Source: Hymenobacter siberiensis (GTDB lineage Bacteria; Bacteroidota; Bacteroidia; Cytophagales; Hymenobacteraceae). Taken from it: 64,000 nucleotides of DNA. The position numbers were made by a program, and so were the translations under genes. The notes under the pieces are model-generated. The model was not told the DNA's origin and ran no database searches. It was given only the letters and a program-made list of their open reading frames with translations. Below, one piece after another: positions 41,499 to 49,672 of this stretch; position 1 is the stretch's first letter, and each line of letters opens with the position of its first letter. The DNA lies in NCBI RefSeq assembly GCF_018967845.1, contig NZ_JAHLZZ010000001.1:1612001-1676000 (forward strand), given 5' to 3'.

Positions 41499-41586
41499 GC
41501 GGCCGTGGGCCAAAGCCAATGGGCTACACCCGGCGGGGCGTAATTTTGGGGCAATGAAATTTCCATTGACTTTGGCCCACGGCCGC
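41499..41586. repeat. Inverted repeat enclosing the start of the small lipoprotein gene
   Basis: 24-bp arms with one mismatch at 41499-41522 and 41563-41586 (gcggccgtgggccaaagcca and near-complement). The loop holds the TAATTTTG box and the ATG; the right arm is codons 4-11 of the gene. Confidence 0.8.
41541..41548 (+). promoter_or_regulatory. Candidate -7 box (TAATTTTG) 5 nt before the lipoprotein ATG
   Basis: Exact TAnnTTTG match; implies a leaderless or near-leaderless transcript. Confidence 0.45.
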
Positions 41587-41841
41587 CGCGCCGCGCTGTT
41601 GGCTGCGTTGGCCCTTGCGCTGCCCGCATGCCAGGCCGACCAGCAGCGCCTGGCCCGCCTCGAAGCCGGGCAGCAGCAGCAAACCCGCGAGCTGGCCCGC
41701 CTGCGCCAGCAGCTGGCCGACAAGGAAGAAGAAGTAGCCGAGCTCGAAACCTGCGTCGACGACCTGGAAAGCGTCGTATATGAAGACGGCGACTCGACGG
41801 CCTACGACGAGCCTGAACGCCCGTCGCTGCAGCAGTTGTAG
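41554..41841 (+). CDS. Small coiled-coil lipoprotein
   Basis: 95 residues. Signal sequence with lipobox LPAC (ALALALPACQADQQ). The mature part is a single coiled coil (RLARLEAGQQQQTRELARLRQQLADKEEEVAELE) and an acidic tail. Resembles a Braun-type or spacer lipoprotein in layout only. Its first codons are part of an inverted repeat, so its N-terminal sequence may have been shaped by a repeat insertion. Confidence 0.65.
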   Translation: MKFPLTLAHGRRAALLAALALALPACQADQQRLARLEAGQQQQTRELARLRQQLADKEEEVAELETCVDDLESVVYEDGDSTAYDEPERPSLQQL

Positions 41842-41925
41842 CGCGAAATACTGCGTGCACGCGCCGGCCTGCTAACCCATTTGGTCGTTCTTCGCGTTAC
41901 TTGCGGTATTACCCGCTCCCGCCGC

Positions 41926-44079
41926 ATGAACCACCAGACGCGCCGCCTCCGATACTTCTTTTCCGGCCAGAATTTTTCCGATGGGGTACGGGTCACGGTG
42001 TCCATTCTGTTGCCGGCGGTGCTGCTGGGGCAGTGGGGGCATTTCGAGGCGGGCCTGAGCATCGCGACCGGGGCCGTGTGCGTGAGCGTGACCGACACGC
42101 CCGGCCCGGCCGCGCACCGCCGCAACGGCATGCTGGCCGCCCTGGTGCTGGTGGGCCTCACGGCCCTGCTCACGGGCGCGGCCGCCCTCAACGTTTGGAC
42201 GCTGGCCCTCGAAATCGGGGCGCTGAGTTTCGGGTTGACCATGCTGCTTGTCTGGGGAGCGCGTGCGGGGGCCGTGGGCACCGCTACTTTGCTGAGCGTG
42301 GTGCTGCTGCTGGCCCACCCACCTGCCCTGGCCGCCGCGCCGGCCCACGCGGGCCTGCTGCTGCTGGGCGGCATCTGGTACGCGGGGCTGGCCCTGGTGG
42401 CCTACCAGGTGCGGCCCTACCGCCCGGCCCAACAGGCGCTGGGTGAGTGTATTCACGCCCTGGCGCGGTTTCTGGACCTCAAAGCCAAGTTCTACAACCC
42501 CGCCACGGCCCTGGAGGAGGACTACCGCCAGCTGGTGGCCCAGCAAGTGGTGGTGAATGAAAAGCAGGAAGCCGTGCGCGACCTCATCTTCCGCACCCGC
42601 CAGATTGTGAATGAAACCACCAGCACCGGCCGTCGCCTGGTGCTCACCTTCGTGGAAACGGTGGACCTGTACGAGCGCATCACGGTGGGGTATTACGACT
42701 ACTCGGCCGTGCGCGAAGCATTTGGCCACACCGGCGTGCTGGAAGACGTGGCCCGGCTCATCCGGCACGTCGCCACCGAATTGGACCACCTCGGCGTGGC
42801 CATCCAGACCAACCACGCGCACCCCGGCACCGGCCCCGTGCTCACGGCCGAGTGGGACCGCCTGCAGGCCCGCATCAGTGCCCTCGACACCGATGCGGAT
42901 TCCGGTGCCAATGCGCTGGTATTGAAGAAAATACTGGTGAACCTGCGCGACATCATCCAGCGCGTGGGCAACATCCGTCGCTATTTTGATGAGGCCCTTT
43001 CGGCCGCCGCGCCCGCCGCCAGCCGTGCCGCCGACCATACCCAGTTTGTGGCTCGCCAGGAAATCGAGCTGCGCGCCCTGAGCCAGAATTTTACCATGAA
43101 ATCGGCCGTGTTCCGCCACGCCGTGCGCATGACCGTGGCCTGCCTGGTGGCCTATGCCGTGGCCGAAACCCTGTGGCACGGCCAGCACAACTACTGGATT
43201 CTGATGACGGTGACCATCATGCTCAAGCCCGGGTTCAGCCTCACGCGGCAGCGCAATACCGAGCGCATCATCGGCACGCTGGCGGGCGGGGCGCTGGGTG
43301 GCCTCGTGCTGTGGGCCGTGCCGTGGCCCGAGGCCCGGTTTGCCGTGCTGGTGGTGTTTATGGTGGTGGCCTACAGCTTTCAGCGCACCGTGTACCTGGT
43401 TACGGTGGTGTTTCTGACGGCTTATCTGCTCATCATGTTCCGGTTTCTGGGGCTGAGCTACCTGGGCGTGGCGCAGGAGCGCATCACCGATACGCTCATG
43501 GGCTGCGCCATTGCGTTTTCGGCGGGTTACTTGCTGTTTCCCAGCTGGGAATCGGAGCAATTGACCGACTACATGGCCGCCGCCCTGCGCGCCAACCTCG
43601 CCTACTTGCGCCAGCTGGCTGACCGCCTCGCCGGCCGCCCCCTCACGCCCAACGACTACCGCTTGCTGCGCAAAAACGTGTACGTGAGCGGGGCCAATCT
43701 CGCGGCGGCATTCCAGCGCATGCTCACCGAGCCCAAAAGCAAGCAGCACCGCCCCACCGAAACCCACGAATTTGTGGTGCTGAACCACATTCTCTCCTCC
43801 AACATCGCGGCCCTCACCGGCACCCTGCGCGAGGCCGCGCCCGCCGTGCCGCCCTTCCCGCCCGACAGCCGCCGCGCCCTCACCAGCGCCGTGGCGGCCC
43901 TCAGCAAAAGCCTGGCTCGCATTGCGCCCGCCACCGCCGCGCCCGTTGAGGAGCTGGCTGCTCCCGAGCCCAATATCTCCGTCGAAGCCGCCGACGACAA
44001 GCTGCTGCTGGAGCAGCTCACGTTTCTGCAAAAAGTAAGCGGAGATATCGGCAAAGTGACGGAGGTTTTGGCGGGGTAG
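41926..44079 (+). CDS. FUSC/YccS-like inner-membrane transporter
   Basis: 717 residues from MNHQTRRLRYFFSG. Two blocks of membrane helices (about residues 25-150 and 395-520) separated by a soluble helical part. GDxx-type signature regions LPAVLLGQWGHFEAGLSIATGAVCVSVTDTPG and HNYWILMTVTIMLKPGFSLTRQRNTERIIGTLAG are characteristic of FUSC proteins (fusaric acid/aromatic acid efflux, YccS/YhfK). C-terminal cytoplasmic helices. Substrate unknown. Confidence 0.9.
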   Translation: MNHQTRRLRYFFSGQNFSDGVRVTVSILLPAVLLGQWGHFEAGLSIATGAVCVSVTDTPGPAAHRRNGMLAALVLVGLTALLTGAAALNVWTLALEIGALSFGLTMLLVWGARAGAVGTATLLSVVLLLAHPPALAAAPAHAGLLLLGGIWYAGLALVAYQVRPYRPAQQALGECIHALARFLDLKAKFYNPATALEEDYRQLVAQQVVVNEKQEAVRDLIFRTRQIVNETTSTGRRLVLTFVETVDLYERITVGYYDYSAVREAFGHTGVLEDVARLIRHVATELDHLGVAIQTNHAHPGTGPVLTAEWDRLQARISALDTDADSGANALVLKKILVNLRDIIQRVGNIRRYFDEALSAAAPAASRAADHTQFVARQEIELRALSQNFTMKSAVFRHAVRMTVACLVAYAVAETLWHGQHNYWILMTVTIMLKPGFSLTRQRNTERIIGTLAGGALGGLVLWAVPWPEARFAVLVVFMVVAYSFQRTVYLVTVVFLTAYLLIMFRFLGLSYLGVAQERITDTLMGCAIAFSAGYLLFPSWESEQLTDYMAAALRANLAYLRQLADRLAGRPLTPNDYRLLRKNVYVSGANLAAAFQRMLTEPKSKQHRPTETHEFVVLNHILSSNIAALTGTLREAAPAVPPFPPDSRRALTSAVAALSKSLARIAPATAAPVEELAAPEPNISVEAADDKLLLEQLTFLQKVSGDIGKVTEVLAG

Positions 44080-44160
44080 GGGCGAAGCGGTGCTTCGCCC
44101 CTGGGTGCACGGAATCGTTGTCTTGGCGCGAACGACGGGCGAAGCACCGCTTCGCCCCTA
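44077..44160. repeat. Inverted repeat starting at the FUSC stop codon
   Basis: 24-bp perfect arms at 44077-44100 and 44137-44160 (taggggcgaagcggtgcttc and complement). Each arm can also fold alone. The repeat supplies the TAG stop. It lies between convergent genes. Confidence 0.8.
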
Positions 44161-44167
44161 CAGTAAT

Positions 44168-46104
44168 TCAGCACGGTAGGCGCACTATTACCCGCGTGCC
44201 CACCTTTGGCACCTCAATGCTCACGCTGCCGCCCAGGTAGGCCGCCCGGGTGCGCACCCCGCGCAGGCCAATGCCCGTCAGTGGCGTGTCTTCGCCCCGG
44301 CCGAAGCCGCGGCCGTCGTCGGCCACGCACAGCTCCAGGGCGGTGGGGAGGCGGTGTAGGTGCACGTGCACCTGACGGGCCTGGGCGTGGCGCACGGCGT
44401 TGTTCACCAGCTCGGCCATGATGCGGAAGGCGGCCGACTGCACGGCCGGCGGCAGCTCGTTGAGGCCGGGGCCGAAATCGGTGTGTACCTGCGGCGTGCC
44501 GTGCAGGTTGAGCATGTCGCGCAGCGTGGTGATGGAGGTGGTGAGGCGGTTGGTAACCGATTCGGCCGGCAGCAGGACGTGGCTGATTTGCCGCGCCTGG
44601 TTGTAGAGCTCGCGCAGCATATCCTCGTTGAGCTGGCCCACGGCAGCGGCGGCGGGGGCCGAAGCCAGGGCGGCGCGCATGGCCTCGCTTTGCCAGGCCA
44701 TGTGCAGGGCGGCGATGTTGGGACCCAGGGCGTCGTGCAACTCGCGGGCCAACTGCTCGCGCTCATCGTCCTGCGCCGCGATGAGGCGGGCGCTGTGTAC
44801 GTCGCGCTCGCGCTGGCGCAGGTGCTGCACGCGCAGCCGGGCATTGTGGCGTAGCGTATGCCGGAAGCGGCCAGTGAGCAGGGCGCTCAGTATCAGCAGC
44901 TCCAGCATGAGGCCCCAAGCCAGGGTATTGGGGTGGATGGGGTTGAAGCTGTTGAGGCCCAGATGATTGAGCCAGAAGATGCCGTAGCCCACAAAGAAGA
45001 AGAAGAAGAAGGTGAGGGCGTAGTATGCCGCCAGCCGCCGCCAGCGCCGGTGCCGCAGCAGGGCCAGCAGCACCGTCCAGCCGTAGCCGAACACCAGCAC
45101 CATCAGTACCTCGCGCACCCCGTTCAGCACTTCCACGGTGGGTAGGCTGTGGCGCACCGCCCATGGAAACAGCCCGGCGTAGCCCGCCACAAACCCTACC
45201 ACCACGCCCGCCAGCCAGTTGCCGGCCCGGTGCAGGCGCGGCCAGCTGGCCCGCAGCCGCAAAAACAGCTGCATGATGCGAATACCCGCCGCTGCCGCCA
45301 GCAGCATAAAATTATACTGCCCCACCGACCACAGCAGCCGGTACGGTCCGGCCGGGAGCAGCAGGGCATCCAGCCCGTCTTCCATCATCAGAAACAGCGT
45401 CACACCCACCATGTAGGCCACGTACCAGAGGTGAATACGGTCGCGCAGAAACGCAAAAAGCACCAGGTTGAATAAGGCGCTGCTTAAGTGAAAGCCCAGC
45501 AACCACACTCAGTGCCGCTCAAACGGAAAGCCCATTTCCCAAGCCAGGAAATATTCGGTGGTTTCGATGTGGGTGGGCAGGTAGATGCTGTCCGTGTGGG
45601 CATCCACGCGCAGGTAGAGCACGACCGCCTCGCCGGGGTCCAGCGCAAATGGGAAGCTGAGCGACCGCGCCGGAAAGGCCCGCCCGGCGGCCGGCACCCA
45701 GCAGCTGGCCGCCGGGCGGGTAAACTTCGCCTTGCCCGCCCGCCGGCAATACAGCGCCGCACTGTTGGTGAAGTTGAAAATGCTCCACAGGAAGCGCAGG
45801 CGCAGGGGTTCGGTGTTGCGCACGGGCAAGCGCATCCACACGCGGCGGTGCATCAGGCCCAGGTTGAGCGGCTTGTGCCAGGGGCCGGGCCGGAACCGGC
45901 CGGCGCGCCACGCGGCCTCGGTCCGCTCGGGGTCGTGCGCGGGGCCCGAAGGGCTCGGTATAGTAGTGGTAGGCTTCCGAGAGGTGCGCGCCCTTGGGGT
46001 CTTTCAGCAGCAGCCGTGTCGCGCAGGGCCTGGGGCGGCGCGTCCTGGGCCGCCCCAGGCTGCCAGCAGCTCAGTATCAGTACCAAGAATAGACAAAACC
46101 GCAT
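44168..46104 (-). pseudogene. 7TMR-DISM sensor histidine kinase, broken by two frameshifts and a TGA
   Basis: Pieces in order: signal peptide MRFCLFLVLILSCWQPGAAQ in one frame. A +1 shift near 46020 gives TRLLLKDPKGAHLSEAYHYY. A second shift near 45945 gives AHDPERTEAAWRAGRF, the DISMED2 domain with LNLGLMHRRVWMRLPVRN, ending GFPFERH. Then TGA 45509-45511 in the same frame, followed by VWLLGFHLSSALFNLVL. Seven membrane helices follow, then HisKA_3 (ELHDALGPNIAALHM) and HATPase (NNAVRHA, DDGRGFG, GIGLRGVRTRA). The kinase half (446 residues from GTG 45506) is intact and could still be made. No response regulator is adjacent. Confidence 0.78.
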
Positions 46105-46196
46105 AGGCCGATGCTAACAGGCTGCTGAATCGGCAAATAACAATTAATTCATTTAATATTCATTTATTTAAAAAGAAAAAATCCGGCTGATTCGGC

Positions 46197-49100
46197 TTAG
46201 TTCTGTGCCCGCGCTGGGTGCAGCGTTTGCGAAAGCCGTTGCAGCTTCTCTTCCAGCTCCTGGGCGGCCAGCGCGCACACGGCTTCAATTTTGGAGAACA
46301 GGGCGTGCACCTGGACCACGATTTCGGTGCTGTCGGCTGCGGCTTCGGGGGCAATCAGGACGGCGGCCAGGGCTTGCAGGTCTTTGGCGTGGTCCTCAAA
46401 TTCCTGGTTGATGCCAATGGTGGCGAAGGTGGGAATGATGGAATGCGTGGCCGATTTCAGGGCTTGCCACTGCTGCTGCTCAATGGCGTTTTTCATGGTT
46501 TGCACCAGCTGCGGAATCTCCTGCAGATATAGGTAAATCATCTCGGCCATGCGCGCGTCGCTCTTGGTGATGCGGCGCAGGTAGTCGAAGTTGACGCAGG
46601 TGAGTGGGGGCTGCAGCGCGGCCTCGGGCGGGTGGCCCGGCGCGGCGGCGGGCTTGCTGTAGCCCGAGCTTTTCAGGTACTTGATGATTTTGCTGTAGAG
46701 CAGCTTATCGTCGATGGGCTTCGAGATGTAGTCGTTCATGCCCACAGCCTTGCATTTTTCCACATCCACGGTGGTCACGTCAGCGGTGAGGGCGATGATG
46801 GGCACCTTGAGCTTCAGCTCCTTGCGGATGTATTCGGTGGCGTCGAAGCCATTCATGACGGGCATTTGCAGGTCCATCAGCACGATGTCGAAGGGCGTAG
46901 TTCTCAGTTTTTCGATGGCAATCTGCCCGTTGCCGGCCACTTCCATCTCAAAGCCAAAATCCTCCAACAAGGTCTTCATCAGCAGCTGGTTGAGGGCAAT
47001 ATCTTCCACTACCAGTATTTTAACGTCCTTAAAGCCGGCTTCCAGCTCGATGTTCAGGCCGGTTTCTATTTCGGCCTTTTCCAGCGTTTTCGTAAAGCTC
47101 AGAATGAAGCTGAACGTGGAGCCCTTGCCCACCTTGCTCCGCACGCTGATGGTGCCCCCCTGCGGCTCCACCAGGTTTTTCACAATGGCCAGGCCCAGGC
47201 CCGTGCCGCCGTACAGGCGGCTGGTGCCGCTGGTGGCCTGCTGAAAATTGTCGAACACTGTGCCCAGCTTGGCCTGCTCGATGCCGATGCCGGTATCCGT
47301 CACGGCAAACTCCAGGATAACCTTTTCCGCATCCTGCACCAGCATCCGCACGCCCACCGTGATGCTGCCTTCGCTGGTAAATTTCACGGCATTGCTCACC
47401 AGGTTCAGAATAATCTGGTGCAGGCGCACGGGGTCGCCCACCAGCACTTCCGGGATTTTCTCGTCGTATTCCATCACCAGCTCCAGATTTTTCTCCTGAA
47501 TCTTGGTTTCGAACAAGTGCACCATGGCCGACACCGAAGCCGAGAGCTTGAACGGAATCTGCTCGAAGGTCATCCGGCCGGCATCCACCTTGGCCAGGTC
47601 CAGAATGTCGTTGATGAGCACAATCAGCGTGTCGCCGCTTATCTTGATGGCCGTCAGGTATTCGCGCTGCTTGTCGGTGAGCTCCGTTTTCAGCACCACC
47701 TTCGTGAAGCCGATGATGGCATTCATGGGCGTGCGAATTTCGTGGCTCATGTTGCTGAGGAACTGCTGCTTGGCTTTCACGGCATCCTCGGCCGTCTGGG
47801 TGGCGCTTTCGGCTTTGGCCTGGGCTTCCTCGGCCAGCACGGTGGCGCGCTCGGCCGCAATTTTGGCCTCCGTCAGCTCGGTGGCAATGCGCTTCTGGTC
47901 GGTCACGTCGCGGGCCACAATCACCACGCCCAGCACCAGCCCTTCGTCGTTCTTATACACCGAGCCGTTGAACAGCACGTCGGTCAGCTTGCCGTCTTTG
48001 TGCCGCAGCGTGAGCGGCGAATCGGCCACGGTGCCCTCGGCAAACACCTTCTGGTATACCTCGCGGGCCATTTGCGGCTCCGTGAAATAGGCAAAGAAAT
48101 CGGACCCAATCAGCTGCTCGCGCTCAATGCCCGTGATGTACACCGTGGCCAGGTTCGTGTCCGTAATCTTGCCCTCCGGGCTGATGGTGACCAGCGGGTC
48201 GCGGCTGGCCTCAATCAGGCTGCGGGCGTAGTTGGCAATGCGCAGCTCGGCCGCCCGCTTCACCTTCTCATCGTTCTGGAAGGCCAGCTCCTTGTTGGCA
48301 ATCACCAGCTCCTGCGCCCGCTTTTCCTTCTCGTCATTCTGAAACGCCAGCTCAATGTTGGCAATGCCCAGTTCGGCGGCACGCTTCTCCTTCTCGTCGT
48401 TCTGAAACGCCAGCTCGGTGTTGGCGATGATGAGCTCCTGCGCCCGCTTCTCCTTCTCGTCGTTCTGAAAGGCCAGCTCGGTGTTGGCCACGCTCAATTC
48501 CTGCGCCCGCTTTTCCTTCTCGTCGTTCTGGAAAGCCAGCTCGGTATTGGCCACGCTCAGCTCCTGGGCGCGCTTTTCCTTCTCGTCATTCTGAAACGCC
48601 AGCTCCGTGTTGGCGATGCTCAGCTCCTGCGCCCGCTTCTCCTTCTCGTCGTTCTGAAAGGCCAGCTCGGTGTTGGCTACGCTCAGTTCCTGGGCCCGCT
48701 TTTCCTTCTCGTCGTTCTGGAAAGCCAACTCTTCGTTGGCAATGCTCAGCTCCTGGGCGCGCTTTTCCTTCTCGTCATTCTGAAACGCCAGCTCCGTGTT
48801 GGCGATGCTCAGCTCCTGCGCCCGCTTCTCCTTCTCGTCGTTCTGAAACGCCAGCTCTTTGTTGGCAATCACCAGCTCAGCGGCGCGTTTTCCCTTCTCA
48901 TCGTTCTGGAAAGCCAATTCTTCGTTGGCAATGCTCAGCTCGTCGGCCCAGTTTTTACCGGCCACTTCGCGGGCCACCAGCACGCCGCCCAGCACCAGGC
49001 CGTGGTCGTCCTTGTTCACCGTTCCGTCGAACAGCACCTGCGTGGGCGTGCCATTGGCGTGGCGCAGGGTGCAGGCCACGTTGGTGACGGCCCCGGTGGC

Positions 49101-49307
49101 CAGCACCTGCTGGTACACCTGCTCCAGCGCGGCCGGCTCCGTGAAATAGGTGAAGAAATTGGAGCCCATCAGCGCGTCGCGGTTCACGCCCGTCATCTTG
49201 ACTGCTGCCTCGTTGGTGTCGGTAATATTGCCCTGCAAGTCGATGGTGACCAATAAATCCTGGCTGGCTTCAATAAGCCGGCGGTAACGCTTTTCGCTTT
49301 CCTTCAT
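46197..49307 (-). CDS. Hybrid PAS-domain histidine kinase with REC and Hpt domains and long coiled-coil repeats
   Basis: 1036 residues from MKESEKRYRRLIEASQ. PAS 1 (about 8-120), eleven 21-residue heptad repeats (about 123-353), PAS 2 (about 360-475), a helical linker, HisKA with FLSNMSHEIRTPMNAIIGF (near 517), HATPase_c (NLVSNAVKF, GTGLGLAIVKNLVE), REC (VVEDIALNQLL, phospho-acceptor in VLMDLQMPVMNG near 811) and a C-terminal Hpt-like domain (ATHSIIPTFATIG). No membrane segment, so it senses a cytoplasmic signal. The frame extends 108 codons upstream, but the PAS start and the composition favour this ATG. Confidence 0.9.
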   Translation of the reverse strand: MKESEKRYRRLIEASQDLLVTIDLQGNITDTNEAAVKMTGVNRDALMGSNFFTYFTEPAALEQVYQQVLATGAVTNVACTLRHANGTPTQVLFDGTVNKDDHGLVLGGVLVAREVAGKNWADELSIANEELAFQNDEKGKRAAELVIANKELAFQNDEKEKRAQELSIANTELAFQNDEKEKRAQELSIANEELAFQNDEKEKRAQELSVANTELAFQNDEKEKRAQELSIANTELAFQNDEKEKRAQELSVANTELAFQNDEKEKRAQELSVANTELAFQNDEKEKRAQELIIANTELAFQNDEKEKRAAELGIANIELAFQNDEKEKRAQELVIANKELAFQNDEKVKRAAELRIANYARSLIEASRDPLVTISPEGKITDTNLATVYITGIEREQLIGSDFFAYFTEPQMAREVYQKVFAEGTVADSPLTLRHKDGKLTDVLFNGSVYKNDEGLVLGVVIVARDVTDQKRIATELTEAKIAAERATVLAEEAQAKAESATQTAEDAVKAKQQFLSNMSHEIRTPMNAIIGFTKVVLKTELTDKQREYLTAIKISGDTLIVLINDILDLAKVDAGRMTFEQIPFKLSASVSAMVHLFETKIQEKNLELVMEYDEKIPEVLVGDPVRLHQIILNLVSNAVKFTSEGSITVGVRMLVQDAEKVILEFAVTDTGIGIEQAKLGTVFDNFQQATSGTSRLYGGTGLGLAIVKNLVEPQGGTISVRSKVGKGSTFSFILSFTKTLEKAEIETGLNIELEAGFKDVKILVVEDIALNQLLMKTLLEDFGFEMEVAGNGQIAIEKLRTTPFDIVLMDLQMPVMNGFDATEYIRKELKLKVPIIALTADVTTVDVEKCKAVGMNDYISKPIDDKLLYSKIIKYLKSSGYSKPAAAPGHPPEAALQPPLTCVNFDYLRRITKSDARMAEMIYLYLQEIPQLVQTMKNAIEQQQWQALKSATHSIIPTFATIGINQEFEDHAKDLQALAAVLIAPEAAADSTEIVVQVHALFSKIEAVCALAAQELEEKLQRLSQTLHPARAQN
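48249..48941 (-). repeat. Eleven tandem 63-bp repeats (21-residue coiled-coil unit)
   Basis: Unit ELSIANTELAFQNDEKEKRA-Q, three heptads, repeated eleven times exactly in register with a twelfth partial unit (ELRIANY). Variation is confined to positions 3, 4, 7 and the last residue (S/V/I/G/R, I/V, T/K/E/I, Q/A). Codon differences between units show they are not all recent copies. Confidence 0.92.
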
Positions 49308-49620
49308 GGAGTGGTTGAACTGGCCCGGCAGGCAAGTTTTCGCTATTTTTATAATGATACGGGCGGGCCTGAAATCCGCGGCAAACCGCTGCCGCACCCT
49401 AAAAACCAGCATAATGCCGGTGTATACGGCGTGGGGTATAAATAATTGTTTTTCAGAAAAACAACCTGCTTGAAAGGTACCGATTTTTCGCCCGGCAATA
49501 GCTGAATGCCTCTTCATCTGCCGTTCCGCCCCGGCCATCGCCTTGATGGCTATCTGGTTTGAGCCAACGGATAAAATGCGTGCCCGCGCCGAAAGCCGCC
49601 CGCCCCCAAGTCCCAACGCC

Positions 49621-49654
49621 AGAAAGTCCATCCGGACGACCGGATGGACTTTCT
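49621..49654. repeat. Perfect hairpin, 15-bp arms
   Basis: agaaagtccatccgg / complement with a 4-nt loop, between the S9 peptidase and the hybrid kinase. No T run on the minus strand; ends agaaag/ctttct match the palindromes at 7.46 and 51.8 kb. Confidence 0.7.
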
Positions 49655-49672
49655 AAAAACGATTGAGCCAAC

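Noticed and set aside
41872..44031. 719-residue minus-strand open frame
   Set aside because: Antisense to the FUSC transporter, whose plus-strand frame has membrane helices and family signatures.
15732..45511. TGA read as a sense codon (code reassignment)
   Set aside because: TGA ends genes normally here (cysN remnant, anti-sigma-like gene, sensor kinase), and TAG interrupts other genes, so no single reassignment explains the data.
48249..48941. CRISPR-like regular repeats
   Set aside because: The 63-bp periodicity is fully coding, with no spacers; it is a protein coiled-coil repeat.
46632..49256. 874-residue open frame on the plus strand
   Set aside because: Mirror of the hybrid kinase including its 63-bp repeats. 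No domain is recognisable, while the minus strand has PAS, HisKA, HATPase and REC motifs.
49621..49654. Terminator of the S9 peptidase
   Set aside because: The hairpin is perfect but lacks a T run on the minus strand; described as a repeat instead.
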